A stretch of DNA of 64,000 nt from Flavobacteriaceae bacterium (GCA_016649715.1 JAENXC010000005.1:124001-188000), one strand, 5' to 3'. Shown: positions 34,128 through 43,806, numbered from the stretch's first letter. The notes: a model not told the origin generated them from the letters alone. Made by a program: numbers and translations.

Positions 34128-35306
34128 TTAATACTCATCGTACGTATCGCCAAAGTTGAAGGTCAAGCCAAAACGAAGCGTGCCGTCCAAGGGACTGTTT
34201 GCCAATTTAGACGTAGAGAACAAATACGAAATGTCAATATTGATGGCAGTATAACGAAAGCCTGCTCCAAAAGTTGCAAATTTTCTTCCTCCTTTCATAT
34301 CGCTTTCATTGAAGTAGCCACCTCTTAAAGCGAAAACATCTTGGTACCAATATTCTGCACCCAAAGCCCATGTATATTCTTTTAACTCTTCACTGAAACC
34401 ACCTGGAGCATCGCCGAAAGATTTAAATATTCCTGAAAAGAAACTTATATCATCGTAGTCTTGATTCGTCTGGGCTCTTTCTTCAGAAGTAATAGTACCA
34501 TCGCCATCTATATCCGGATCCTGTCGCGTTGGCACCAACAATTTATTTACTTGTGCTGAAACACCTATTTTGTTGTATTCATCAAGAATAAAGTCGAAAC
34601 CACCACCTAGAGCCATATTTGTTGGAAGGCTGCTTTCTGAACCTCCTTGGTCATATTTTAATTTTGGGCCAATGTTTGAAAAATTGAAACCCAATCTCCA
34701 ACGACCGTCAAAATCGTTAAAAGGTATTTCCTCACTCTGATAATACCCTGCAACATCCACAGCAAATGTGTTTGCAGCAGTAGCATCTCCTTCAACACCT
34801 ATAATTTGCAAATCTGAACGGATATATCTACCAGCAACAGCCATCGCAAAACGATCACTAAGACGAAGGGAATACGATACATCAAAAAGAAGTTCGTTTG
34901 GTTTTACATCCAGCCCAACTTCTTCCGGAGTTTGCCGAAGTGTTATTTTACCAGCACTGAAATAACGTAAGCTTGCCGCAACAGCACTACGTTCGTTTAA
35001 CCGGTTGTAATAGGTAAGGTTTCCTAAAAACATATCGTTTACCAATTTGTTCAAATATGGGGTGTAGGTTACGCCAACACCCTGTTTTGAAAGTGAAAAG
35101 GCATATTTTGCTGGGTTCCATTGTTGCGAAAAAGCATCAGCGGAAGTGACAACCCCAATATCGCCCATACCTCCTGAACGTGGATCGGCACCTATCAATA
35201 TAAACGGAACACCTGTGGTAATAGGGTTTAAATCTTCAATATTGTCTTGCGCTATACCCTTAAAGGCAACTAAACCTATTATAATTGGAATAAATATTTT
35301 CTTCAT
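34128..35306 (-). CDS. porV: Type IX secretion system outer-membrane protein PorV (LptO)
   Basis: The 392-residue beta-barrel protein has a signal peptide (cut after FKGIAQ), the N-terminal GVPFILIGADPRSGGMGDIGV segment (shortened) with the SGGMGDxGV motif of PorV, the QQWNPAKYAF segment and a C-terminal strand ending near GLTFNFGDTYDEY. PorV is a FadL-fold shuttle that collects sorting-domain cargo from the translocon SprA and delivers it to PorU. It lies just downstream of porU, with its own promoter box at 35323-35330. Cargo candidates are at 45.2 and 63.5 kb. Confidence 0.95.
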   Translation of the reverse strand: MKKIFIPIIIGLVAFKGIAQDNIEDLNPITTGVPFILIGADPRSGGMGDIGVVTSADAFSQQWNPAKYAFSLSKQGVGVTYTPYLNKLVNDMFLGNLTYYNRLNERSAVAASLRYFSAGKITLRQTPEEVGLDVKPNELLFDVSYSLRLSDRFAMAVAGRYIRSDLQIIGVEGDATAANTFAVDVAGYYQSEEIPFNDFDGRWRLGFNFSNIGPKLKYDQGGSESSLPTNMALGGGFDFILDEYNKIGVSAQVNKLLVPTRQDPDIDGDGTITSEERAQTNQDYDDISFFSGIFKSFGDAPGGFSEELKEYTWALGAEYWYQDVFALRGGYFNESDMKGGRKFATFGAGFRYTAINIDISYLFSTSKLANSPLDGTLRFGLTFNFGDTYDEY

Positions 35307-35322
35307 ATTAATTAATTTTGGA

Positions 35323-35330
35323 CAAATATA
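35323..35330 (-). promoter_or_regulatory. Promoter -7 box of porV
   Basis: TATATTTG on the minus strand lies in the 34-base gap between porU and porV, 17 bases before the porV ATG, so porV can be expressed independently of porU. Confidence 0.6.
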
Positions 35331-35340
35331 ATTTTAATTT

Positions 35341-38300
35341 TTAAAGGATAACAAGTTTCTCGAATTTTTCAACCCGCTGATTTGTTAACGTAGATCTTAC
35401 AGTTATCTTATATACATAAACCCCTTTTCCAATGCGGTCGCCAAAATCATCGCGGCCATCCCAAGTAATTTCCCGTGATAAAAATCCCTCGGTATTGATA
35501 ATTTGGTTTTTGGTCCACACCACTTTTCCTGTTACAGTAAAAACCTGCACCTGAACTTCCAACGGTTCAAAAGGGCGGTTATGGTTGAACCAAAATTCGG
35601 TGTAATTCACGAATGGATTTGGATAATTGAGCACGCGGGTAATCTCCAATTTATCATTGCCCGCAACAATAAATTGTATATCGGCGGTGGAGGAATTGTT
35701 GTAAACGTCCCAAGCTTTCAATGTAAGTGTGTGCAGACCGTCTTCGAGATTGCGGAATTTATAATGGGTTTTCCCTTTTGTGTAATCATCCACATCTGCT
35801 TGGTAAAATTCATTCAAAAGAAAAGGGTTGGATTCATCACCGTCCAGAGTAGCAACAATATCGTGGCCAATTCCGCTGGCAGTGTTTATTCCATTTGGGT
35901 CTTCAAGTTTTGCGATTAGAATAGGGGAATCGTCAGTGATTCCGCCAGAAACGAAACTTTCATCGTTCATATAAAGCTTAATTAATGGACCTTCGTTATC
36001 TACGGGTGCATTTTCATTGAGGCCGCCTACGTTCAGGTCTAAATTTACACCGGTTTGGTCTTCCAAAACGTTATTCCTTTTTGCGTACAGACTTACCCTT
36101 CCTTTGCCTACGGGTATTTGTATATCGCGTGGCACCACGAATTCAAATTGAAAAACACCGTTGGAAATAGTAGCCTGCCCGTTAAAAAGCCCTTCGCCCA
36201 GAGTTGTAAAATTCATTATTATGCCATTTCCATTGTTATCCAAGGTTTGTCGCTGCACTTTTTTGTCGTAAATCTTGGCTTCCAAAACCCCATTATAATC
36301 TGTCATCAATGTCCCAGCTGCATTTACCACTTCGCCTTCCAGTTTTATTTTGCTCAATGCCTTCAGGGTGTCGGTGGCTTGATCTATGGGAATATCATTC
36401 AACTTTGTTAAACGGATGCTCTTTTTTGGAAAAGCGAGGTGCATTGCGGGATCGCCAATATAGAACACCACGCGTCTAAGCGGATCGCCGGGGCCTATAA
36501 TGTTCTTGGATAATTGCAATCCCACAGCCGGGGTATTTGGCTTGTCTGTGCCAAACCCGAAAAGCTGGTCGGCTAACTTTTTATTGAAATCTACACCATC
36601 ATCGATATAAACCGACCTGGTAGTGGTAACCAATGAAATAGCACCCCCTTCCTTGTTTTGGTAGGTAAGTTCTCCGGCAGTAATGCGCAACGGATTGTCA
36701 AATTTTGTAAACTCGCAAGTAACAGTAATAAAACAAGGGAGGTTGTCCTTGTTTTTTAGTTCCTGCGCCGTTTCTTTGGTATAAATGGCTTCGTGCGCCA
36801 AACCATCTTCCCCTCCATGGCCAAAATAATCCATTATTATTGACCCAACCTCAATGGCACTTTTAATGGCGTCATTAACTTCCGGATACCGGTTACCGCC
36901 CGCGGAGGCTTGTTGCTGGTAGGCATCCGTATGTATTTTTTTTACGTTTACAAAGGGCTTGTTCAATTCAATGACATCTCCAAGCTTATCCAACTCTATC
37001 TCTAAAATGGCTTCATTTGGCTTACCTTTATTGATGTCATCAGATATAAGTACAAAATTGTTCCTCCAATTGCCATAGGAAACTTTTTCGTTGTACCGAA
37101 TAATCTTGTCCACCATTGCGTTTGCCAGGGAAACATTGTCAACAACAATTCTACCTACTGCGATGTCTAACATGTCTATATCACCGAGGGGGTTCGGATC
37201 TCCATCATTTTCATAGGTATATCCCCCAATGGTTCCCTCATTTTCATCCATATTGCCGAAAAAATCATCAGACATAAAAGAATTGCTACTACTGGTTCCC
37301 CCTTGTGTGTGATAGCTGGGAACATCGTTGTTATTGTTGGCAAGACGGTTTTTATAATCTATGGAAGTATCTCCCATTATCCCCAAATATTCTAAGCTTT
37401 TTGAAGGGGAGGAAGCATTGTAGTAAACGTATCTAATAAAATTCCGGATGGCACTTATTTCCTGTCGGCCAGAGCTGAATTCCTCATAAATCTTATCGGT
37501 TGTTACCACTTTTACATTGAGGCCATACAGTTCTTTATTGTGCTGCGCCAAACGCAATGCAGGCTGAATAAGGAACGGTGGTGCAATAATAATGTAATCC
37601 ACATCCTTGAAATTTCCAGATTCATCGTTAAAAATAGTCCCTTTCAGGTTTTGATTTTGAACCGCGGATTGGGCAATTTTTGTGGGTACATAATAATTAT
37701 TGGGGTTCAGCGCCACATAGTTTCGCACTTCTCCAAGAGTCTGTTTAAAACTGAAAGTGGAAGCGTTGCCTTCATTTTGTTTTGAAGTGATAAATTGAAA
37801 ATCGGTTACATCCCAAACCTGCGAAAATTCTGTTGCATTGCTTATTTGATATTCCCCCACACCTGAAGTTGTTGCCGCAGCATTGTAACGAAAAGCGAGC
37901 TGTCCTCCCGCGCCCATTAACTGCCGCACCGCCCATATACCAATATAGTCTAAATAGGCTATACTGGATGGATTGCCATTATTGTTGTAAGCCAAATCTA
38001 CGGTAACGGTTGCGCTGCTCGCAGGAACTTGTACATCGATGTCCGCCATACTCAGCAAACCACCATCTCCCAGCCCTGTAAAAATAAGTGGATCCAAACT
38101 GGTACTGTTTATGGAAACTGCCATCGAAGTTGTTATTTCGGAGGCCCCTGCTGCTTTTACTATTAGCCTCATGGACTTGCTGGCCACTATATTGGGAAAT
38201 TCAAAACTGTAGCTCTGTTCATTTTCAATATCAAAACGGTCACCGAACCACTTTCTCCCCAATTTGGTAGGGCTGAATTCATCTTTTTCGTGAAATTGGT

Positions 38301-39213
38301 ATTCATCAAATTCGTTAATGGCCAAATCAACATTTCCAGAAGGTTCCATCATTGGCGTTACGCGTTTTCCCGATACACCGCCAGCAGTTACGTAATAATA
38401 GGAATCGTCACTATAAGGGTTTAGGTTCGAATCGTTTTCCCTTACATACCCTTCGGTATTTGTACCATAAAACAATATGTAGTCGCCCCCGTCAAAGCTG
38501 CCGTCCTCTTCACCAGATACTTGAATAGCATTTTCGGGAAGGTCAAAAAACTGCGTTTTCCTATTTAGAAGTGGCAAGGATTTTCCGCCATTGCCATATA
38601 CTTTTAGGCTTCTTGGGTCAATGCCGTCTGTGTTCATCCCTAAATTGTTCAGGAATGTCTTGTCCATTTTATAAACGCCAGTCTTTTCAATCTTAAATTT
38701 GAACCACTGCCCAGTGGCAAGGACTGAATTGGCCAAAGTTGGCGGGTTATTACGTTTTTGGGGTCCGTATTTATAATTTATATCAAAAGAAAGCACCTTT
38801 TGGTAACTGCCGTTATTTTTAATGATGGGCGAAATACTAAAAATAGTGTATAGCACCTCCCTCGCCATAGTGCTCGCAATGTAGTATTCCAGTTTGCTTG
38901 GTAAGTTTTCGGGGATTATTTTTTTAAGTTCTTCGGAAGAAACCGCACCAAAACGGACATTGCTGACAACCACGGAATTTGGGTCTGCAAAAGCGGCGTC
39001 CTTCCACTGTGTGCCGTAGCGCACCGATTCTTTGTTCATTTGAAGCCTAAGCCTTTCCAAAGCCATTTCAGAGGAGGTCAAAGCAGGTTTCCCTTCCCCA
39101 AAACTCTTGGCAGGAGAATCGGCATCGCCCCAATAAATAGTTATGCTTTTTGACTGTGCTATACCCAAAAAAGGCATCGCCATTACAACAAAAAGAAGTA
39201 TCGCTTTTCTCAT
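35341..39213 (-). CDS. porU: Type IX secretion system sortase PorU, gingipain-like Cys protease
   Basis: From the ATG at 39213 the protein has 1290 residues: signal peptide, N-terminal beta domains, a C25 peptidase domain (about 530-920) with the dyad His799 in DYFGHGGED and Cys833 in TVTCEFTKF, and a C-terminal domain with YPNPF and a KGVYVYKI strand. PorU removes the sorting signal from type IX cargo and attaches it to anionic lipopolysaccharide. I reject the longer frame to 39258 because a promoter box (39231-39238) lies inside that extension and because 39213 gives a normal signal peptide. ATG 39222 is an alternative. Confidence 0.95.
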   Translation of the reverse strand: MRKAILLFVVMAMPFLGIAQSKSITIYWGDADSPAKSFGEGKPALTSSEMALERLRLQMNKESVRYGTQWKDAAFADPNSVVVSNVRFGAVSSEELKKIIPENLPSKLEYYIASTMAREVLYTIFSISPIIKNNGSYQKVLSFDINYKYGPQKRNNPPTLANSVLATGQWFKFKIEKTGVYKMDKTFLNNLGMNTDGIDPRSLKVYGNGGKSLPLLNRKTQFFDLPENAIQVSGEEDGSFDGGDYILFYGTNTEGYVRENDSNLNPYSDDSYYYVTAGGVSGKRVTPMMEPSGNVDLAINEFDEYQFHEKDEFSPTKLGRKWFGDRFDIENEQSYSFEFPNIVASKSMRLIVKAAGASEITTSMAVSINSTSLDPLIFTGLGDGGLLSMADIDVQVPASSATVTVDLAYNNNGNPSSIAYLDYIGIWAVRQLMGAGGQLAFRYNAAATTSGVGEYQISNATEFSQVWDVTDFQFITSKQNEGNASTFSFKQTLGEVRNYVALNPNNYYVPTKIAQSAVQNQNLKGTIFNDESGNFKDVDYIIIAPPFLIQPALRLAQHNKELYGLNVKVVTTDKIYEEFSSGRQEISAIRNFIRYVYYNASSPSKSLEYLGIMGDTSIDYKNRLANNNNDVPSYHTQGGTSSSNSFMSDDFFGNMDENEGTIGGYTYENDGDPNPLGDIDMLDIAVGRIVVDNVSLANAMVDKIIRYNEKVSYGNWRNNFVLISDDINKGKPNEAILEIELDKLGDVIELNKPFVNVKKIHTDAYQQQASAGGNRYPEVNDAIKSAIEVGSIIMDYFGHGGEDGLAHEAIYTKETAQELKNKDNLPCFITVTCEFTKFDNPLRITAGELTYQNKEGGAISLVTTTRSVYIDDGVDFNKKLADQLFGFGTDKPNTPAVGLQLSKNIIGPGDPLRRVVFYIGDPAMHLAFPKKSIRLTKLNDIPIDQATDTLKALSKIKLEGEVVNAAGTLMTDYNGVLEAKIYDKKVQRQTLDNNGNGIIMNFTTLGEGLFNGQATISNGVFQFEFVVPRDIQIPVGKGRVSLYAKRNNVLEDQTGVNLDLNVGGLNENAPVDNEGPLIKLYMNDESFVSGGITDDSPILIAKLEDPNGINTASGIGHDIVATLDGDESNPFLLNEFYQADVDDYTKGKTHYKFRNLEDGLHTLTLKAWDVYNNSSTADIQFIVAGNDKLEITRVLNYPNPFVNYTEFWFNHNRPFEPLEVQVQVFTVTGKVVWTKNQIINTEGFLSREITWDGRDDFGDRIGKGVYVYKITVRSTLTNQRVEKFEKLVIL

Positions 39214-39230
39214 TAGTACCATTAACGCTT

Positions 39231-39238
39231 CAAATATA
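39231..39238 (-). promoter_or_regulatory. Promoter -7 box of porU
   Basis: TATATTTG on the minus strand, 17 bases upstream of the chosen ATG. It excludes the longer start codon at 39258. Confidence 0.6.
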
Positions 39239-39421
39239 CACTTAGTATAGGGCAACATTTTAAACTTTTTCTACAAATTGAAATTAGGATAATAATTTTA
39301 AAACTAATACGTTTGCATACGGGATTTGGTCTTAAAACCTTTTAAAAACCCCACAACGCAATAATAGCAAAATATTATTGTGTTTTTGTCGTTAATTACT
39401 ATATTGCGAACCCAATTTTAT

Positions 39422-39429
39422 CATATTTG
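39422..39429 (+). promoter_or_regulatory. Possible -7 box of gldJ
   Basis: CATATTTG differs from TAnnTTTG at its first base and lies five bases before the gldJ ATG at 39435. Weak support. Confidence 0.3.
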
Positions 39430-39434
39430 AATTT

Positions 39435-41111
39435 ATGATGTTAAGAAAAAACCTAGCGTTAAAGCTATTTGTTACAGTTCTGATTGCCTCACTTTTTGTA
39501 GGCTGCAACAAAACCAGAGACTATAAAAACAGTTCCCGGGCCACGGGTTGGAAGATGAACGCGAAAGAAGGCGGCTTCCAGTACAATCCCAAATCTAAAG
39601 AACAGGAAACAGGGCCAGGCCTTGTATTTGTTGAGGGCGGGACGTTCACAAAAGGAAGGGTTCAGGATGACCCAATGCACGATTGGAACAACTCCCCCAC
39701 CCAGCAGCACGTTCAATCCTTCTATATGGACGAAACCGAGGTGACCAACCTTATGTACCTCGAATATTTGGACTGGTTGAAAAAAGTTTTCCCTCCTTCC
39801 AATGAAAATTTCCGCAGAATATATGAAGGTGCCGTTCCAGACACCTTGGTTTGGAGAAACCGTTTGGGCTTTAACGAAGTAATGACCAACAACTACCTTC
39901 GCCACCCTGCATATTCGGAATACCCTGTTGTGGGAGTTAGCTGGCTACAAGCCGTGGAATTCAGCAATTGGAGAACAGACCGTGTTAACGAAATGGTTTT
40001 GGAACAAAATGGCATTACGGCGCGCAACGCTCGTTATGATGTGGAACCAGGCGCAACTTTCAACACCGAAACTTATTTAAACGCTCCAACACTTACTTAC
40101 GGCGGAAATGACTCCATTACCCGTGGTGGGAAAAAGTCAGAATCCATAGCCAAAAGAAGCAAGGACAGCACAAATCTTTACATCCAGCGCAAAGATGGAT
40201 TGCTACTACCCGCATACCGTCTTCCTACCGAAACGGAGTGGGAATACGCAGCACTTGGATTGGTGGGGATTCGAAACTACAACGTTTATAGAGGTAAGAA
40301 AAAATATCCTTGGGAAGGGCAATACACCCGTTCCGATAAAAGAAGATCTCGTGGCGACCAATTGGCAAACTTTAAACAAGGTGATGGCGATTACGGTGGA
40401 ATAGCCGGATGGAGCGATGACGGAGCCGATATTACTGCTCAAGTTAAATCATACGAGCCAAATGATTACGGTCTTTATGATATGGCCGGAAACGTGGCAG
40501 AATGGGTTGCCGATATTTATCGCCCAATTGTGGATGATGAATTTAACGACTTCAATTATTACCGCGGAAATGTGTACACCAAAAACGCTATAGGAAAAGA
40601 CGGAAAAGTGAAAGTAGTCACCATGGACTCCATAATCTATGACACTTTGAGCAACGGTAAAATAGTTGCGCGCAACTTGCCCGGCGAAATACTTCAAGTA
40701 CCCGTGGACGAAAACGAAACGTATTTACGAACCAATTTCTCCCAAAGTGATAACCGCGATTACAGAGATGGTGACAAGGTATCTTCCCGTTACTATCAAT
40801 CCTTTTCTGAAGACGTAGACGAAGGTGGTGGAAGCGCAAAACGGATGTACAATGCACCAATCCAAAAAGTGTATACAGACAGCACAGGTGCAATGGACCG
40901 GGAATACGACAAATCTTCAAGCCGTACAACGTTGATTGATAACGAAGTTCGGGTTTACAAAGGTGGTTCGTGGAGAGACCGGGATTACTGGCTGGACCCT
41001 GCACAAAGACGCTACTTCCCGCAGGATATGGCAACAGACTATATCGGGTTTAGATGTGCCATGAGCCGCGTGGGATCAAAATCCAAAAAAGGGAAACGCC
41101 CAAGAAACTAA
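39435..41111 (+). CDS. gldJ: Gliding-motility/type IX secretion lipoprotein GldJ
   Basis: The 558-residue protein has a lipobox ending in Cys (SLFVGC), then a formylglycine-generating-enzyme/sulfatase-modifying fold (EGGTFTKGRV, DETEVTNLMYLEYLDWL, RLPTETEWEYAALG, YDMAGNVAEWV, GGSWRDR). This fold without its catalytic role is shared by GldJ and GldK. GldJ is needed for gliding motors and stabilises GldK and other secretion components at the outer membrane. A double ATG allows 39435 or 39438. It diverges from porU and ends at a terminator (41136-41168). Confidence 0.94.
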   Translation: MMLRKNLALKLFVTVLIASLFVGCNKTRDYKNSSRATGWKMNAKEGGFQYNPKSKEQETGPGLVFVEGGTFTKGRVQDDPMHDWNNSPTQQHVQSFYMDETEVTNLMYLEYLDWLKKVFPPSNENFRRIYEGAVPDTLVWRNRLGFNEVMTNNYLRHPAYSEYPVVGVSWLQAVEFSNWRTDRVNEMVLEQNGITARNARYDVEPGATFNTETYLNAPTLTYGGNDSITRGGKKSESIAKRSKDSTNLYIQRKDGLLLPAYRLPTETEWEYAALGLVGIRNYNVYRGKKKYPWEGQYTRSDKRRSRGDQLANFKQGDGDYGGIAGWSDDGADITAQVKSYEPNDYGLYDMAGNVAEWVADIYRPIVDDEFNDFNYYRGNVYTKNAIGKDGKVKVVTMDSIIYDTLSNGKIVARNLPGEILQVPVDENETYLRTNFSQSDNRDYRDGDKVSSRYYQSFSEDVDEGGGSAKRMYNAPIQKVYTDSTGAMDREYDKSSSRTTLIDNEVRVYKGGSWRDRDYWLDPAQRRYFPQDMATDYIGFRCAMSRVGSKSKKGKRPRN

Positions 41112-41135
41112 AAATTCAAAAATTATAAAAAACAG

Positions 41136-41168
41136 CCCTCCTTAGCATACAGCTTCGGAGGGTTTTTT
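41136..41168 (+). terminator. Terminator of gldJ
   Basis: CCCTCC (41136-41141) pairs with GGAGGG (41157-41162), followed by six T residues. Its inner sequence resembles the palindromic repeat found in the PdhC linkers, suggesting that a dispersed element has become the terminator. Confidence 0.8.
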
Positions 41169-41182
41169 AGTATATTTATTTT

Positions 41183-42463
41183 ATGGATTTAAAATCGATA
41201 CACCAACTTTTTTTGAAAAGCAGCGGCCTTTGTACCGACACTCGTAAAATCTTCAAAAACTGTATTTTTTTTGCGCTAAAAGGCGAAAGCTTTAACGGAA
41301 ATCTCTTTGCACAGGAAGCTTTGGACAAAGGAGCACACAAAGTAATCGTGGACGAAAAAGCCTTTCATAAAAATACCGGCGAAACTATTTTAGTGGAAAA
41401 TGTTTTGCTCACGCTACAGGAATTGGCAAAGTTTCACAGAGAATTCCTTGGCCTCCCAATAATTTCACTCACGGGCAGTAATGGAAAAACCACTTCCAAA
41501 GAACTTATAAATGCGGTGCTTTCGCAAAAATTCAACACCATTGCCACACACGGAAATTTAAACAACCACATCGGTGTTCCTTTGACCCTGCTTGCGATGA
41601 ACAAAGAAACGGAAATGGGCATTGTGGAAATGGGCGCCAACCATTTGGGCGAAATTAAAATGCTTAGCGAAATAGCCGAACCGGATTATGGCTACATTAC
41701 AAACTTCGGAAAGGCTCATTTGGAAGGTTTTGGCAGCATTGAAGGCGTAGTAAAAGGTAAAACCGAACTCTATCAATTTCTGAAAAAACACAACAAGATA
41801 CTGTTTGTGAATGCACGCGACCCAGAGCAAATGGCCAATTCAGAAGGGATTGATCGAATAACTTTTGGAACACCCGAAAGTGATTTTGATATAAAATTAC
41901 TGGACAGCACACATCACCTTTTGGTGGAATTTAAAGGATCTAAAATCCAAAGTAATTTGGTGGGTGCTTATAATTTTGCAAACCTTTCCGCTGCAATTGC
42001 AATTGGCGCCTATTTTAAGGTTTCTTCAGAAGAAATAAAGAAAGGAATTGAAGGATACGTTCCTTCCAACAACCGTTCGCAGTTGATGACCAAAAGCACA
42101 AACACCATTTTGATGGATGCCTATAATGCCAACCCAACGAGCATGATGGCAGCTTTGGAAAACTTTAAACAGGCAAAGGGCGAAAACAAAATTATGTTTC
42201 TTGGCGATATGTTTGAATTGGGAAAAGAAGCCGAAGTAGAGCATCAAAACATCGTTGATTTTTTAATAGAAAACCCTTTTGGAAAGGTTTTTTTAGTGGG
42301 TAGCAATTTTTTTAAAACAAAAAAGAATGCTTCACATATCAATCAATTTGAAACTTTTGATGAACTGAAAAAAGATATTGAAGATCATCCTCCAAAAAAT
42401 GCAACCATCTTGATTAAAGCTTCCCGCGGAATGGCTTTGGAACGGATTTTAGAAATCTTATAA
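41183..42463 (+). CDS. murF: UDP-N-acetylmuramoyl-tripeptide--D-alanyl-D-alanine ligase
   Basis: The 426-residue protein contains the Mur-ligase P-loop TGSNGKTTS (97-105), the MGANHLGEI segment, and DAYNANPTSM with FLGDMFELG, both typical of MurF rather than other Mur ligases. It adds D-Ala-D-Ala to the UDP-MurNAc tripeptide, completing the cytoplasmic peptidoglycan precursor. It starts 15 bases after the gldJ terminator; TATATTTA at 41171-41178 could be its own -7 box. Confidence 0.95.
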   Translation: MDLKSIHQLFLKSSGLCTDTRKIFKNCIFFALKGESFNGNLFAQEALDKGAHKVIVDEKAFHKNTGETILVENVLLTLQELAKFHREFLGLPIISLTGSNGKTTSKELINAVLSQKFNTIATHGNLNNHIGVPLTLLAMNKETEMGIVEMGANHLGEIKMLSEIAEPDYGYITNFGKAHLEGFGSIEGVVKGKTELYQFLKKHNKILFVNARDPEQMANSEGIDRITFGTPESDFDIKLLDSTHHLLVEFKGSKIQSNLVGAYNFANLSAAIAIGAYFKVSSEEIKKGIEGYVPSNNRSQLMTKSTNTILMDAYNANPTSMMAALENFKQAKGENKIMFLGDMFELGKEAEVEHQNIVDFLIENPFGKVFLVGSNFFKTKKNASHINQFETFDELKKDIEDHPPKNATILIKASRGMALERILEIL

Positions 42464-42485
42464 TTCAGAATTCAGAATTATAAAA

Positions 42486-42530
42486 GTGGGCCATGTTGCC
42501 CCGAGGCTTCGGGGGAACCAACAAGACTTC
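42486..42530 (-). repeat. Partial copy of the tRNA-Val(GAC) 3' end split by a palindrome
   Basis: GTGGGCCATGTTG (42486-42498), AACCAAC (42516-42522) and GACTTC (42525-42530) repeat the T-arm and acceptor end of the tRNA at 42553-42584. In place of the T-loop bases lies the palindrome CCCCGAGGCTTCGGGGG (42499-42515). It is not a functional tRNA. Confidence 0.65.
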
Positions 42531-42553
42531 ATTAATATAATGGCTGCCAGTTG

Positions 42554-42628
42554 TGGGCCATGTTGGATTCGAACCAACGACTTCCACGTTGTCGACGTGA
42601 CACTCTAAACCAACTGAGTTAATGGCCC
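42554..42628 (-). tRNA. tRNA-Val (anticodon GAC), with C at position 33
   Basis: Acceptor GGGCCAT/ATGGCCC, D-stem ACTC/GAGT, anticodon stem TCACG/CGTGG with loop TCGACAA, and T-arm GTTGG-TTCGAAT-CCAAC all pair. Length is 75 bases; CCA is not encoded. Position 33, normally U, is C by this fold. Assignment to Val follows the GAC anticodon. Confidence 0.8.
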
Positions 42629-42708
42629 TTTTCAAATAAAACACCAAAATACAAAAAATGTCACACTGAGCGCAGTCAAAGTGCCAAAACAAATAACAAA
42701 CAGAAAAG

Positions 42709-43689
42709 TTATTTGTCAAATTTTTTGATGGGCTTCTTTTTAATCATTCCGCCTTTGGCATCTTTTACGGAAGTCATAATTATAAAAGCTTGATTGTCAA
42801 TTTTGTCTACTTCTGTTTTGAGTTTACTCATTTCCAATCGGGTGATTACGGTATAAACCACATCCACGGGCCTACGGGTTTCGCCGTTTTTAGAGAAGCC
42901 GTTTTCAGCTTTAAAAATGGTGCAGCCGCGTCCCATTTTCTCGACGATTGCAAGACGTATTTCTTCGCTATTTTCAGAGATTATGGTAATTCCCATAAAT
43001 TCCTCAATACCATCAATTACAAAATCCACCGTTTTTGAAGCCGCGAAATAGGTCAGTATCGCATAAAGCGCGATTTCCGTGGAAAGAAAATAGGCCGCAG
43101 TCATAAAAATGATAACATTGAATATCAAAATCACGTTACCCACGGTAAGGCTCGTTTTGCGGCTAATGTAAATTGCCAAAACCTCTGTGCCATCAATGAT
43201 GGCGCCTCCGCGGATTGCCAGTCCTATTCCCAATCCCAAAAACAGTCCGCCAAAGGCAGCAATTAATATCTTATCGTCCGTGATTTGTGGGTAAGGAATT
43301 AATGCCACGGCAATGGCCAAAAAAACGATTCCCATCACACTTTTTATGGCGAATCGTTTACCGATGGAGAAATAGGCGAGCATTAAAAATGGCAAGTTAA
43401 AACACACCAATAAAAGCGAAAGACTTATACCCGTCAAGCCATTTATCATCAATGAAATTCCAGTAACACCGCCGTCTATAAAAGAACTGGGCATCAAAAA
43501 TCCTTTCAGGCCAAAGGAAGCGGACAACACGCCCAGCAAAAGATAGAAAAAGTCCGAAAGCTCGTGCGCTATCTCTATTTCCAAATTGGTAACGCTTTTG
43601 TCAAAAGATTCCAGAGGTTTTGCCCCCGCTTTTTTCCTTTCGCGATTCTTTACAACATTTACTATTATATTTTTGAAGATTGGATTCAA
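42709..43689 (-). CDS. YitT family membrane protein with DUF2179 domain
   Basis: The 326-residue protein has five or six membrane helices (about 45-220) with the YitT pattern SFIDGGVTGISLMI and GLGIGLAIRGGAIIDGTEV, then a cytoplasmic DUF2179 domain (about 245-326) with GRGCTIFKAENGFSK. The family is common in Firmicutes and Bacteroidota and remains without proven transport substrate. It lies between two tRNA-Val genes on the same strand; the terminator at 43775-43792 separates it from the upstream tRNA. Confidence 0.88.
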   Translation of the reverse strand: MNPIFKNIIVNVVKNRERKKAGAKPLESFDKSVTNLEIEIAHELSDFFYLLLGVLSASFGLKGFLMPSSFIDGGVTGISLMINGLTGISLSLLLVCFNLPFLMLAYFSIGKRFAIKSVMGIVFLAIAVALIPYPQITDDKILIAAFGGLFLGLGIGLAIRGGAIIDGTEVLAIYISRKTSLTVGNVILIFNVIIFMTAAYFLSTEIALYAILTYFAASKTVDFVIDGIEEFMGITIISENSEEIRLAIVEKMGRGCTIFKAENGFSKNGETRRPVDVVYTVITRLEMSKLKTEVDKIDNQAFIIMTSVKDAKGGMIKKKPIKKFDK

Positions 43690-43764
43690 GGATTGTTATG
43701 TTTAAATGAAGAAAGTCAAAGTTAAACTTATTACGTTGATTTTTTCGAAAATGCGGAAAAACCC

Positions 43765-43800
43765 AATAAAAAAACCGAAGCTTTCACTTCGGCCTTTTAA
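43765..43800 (-). terminator. Terminator of tRNA-Val(TAC)
   Basis: On the minus strand CCGAAG pairs with CTTCGG across a six-base loop, followed by TTTTTTT. It lies just past the tRNA 3' end. Confidence 0.8.
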
Positions 43801-43806
43801 ATCTGG

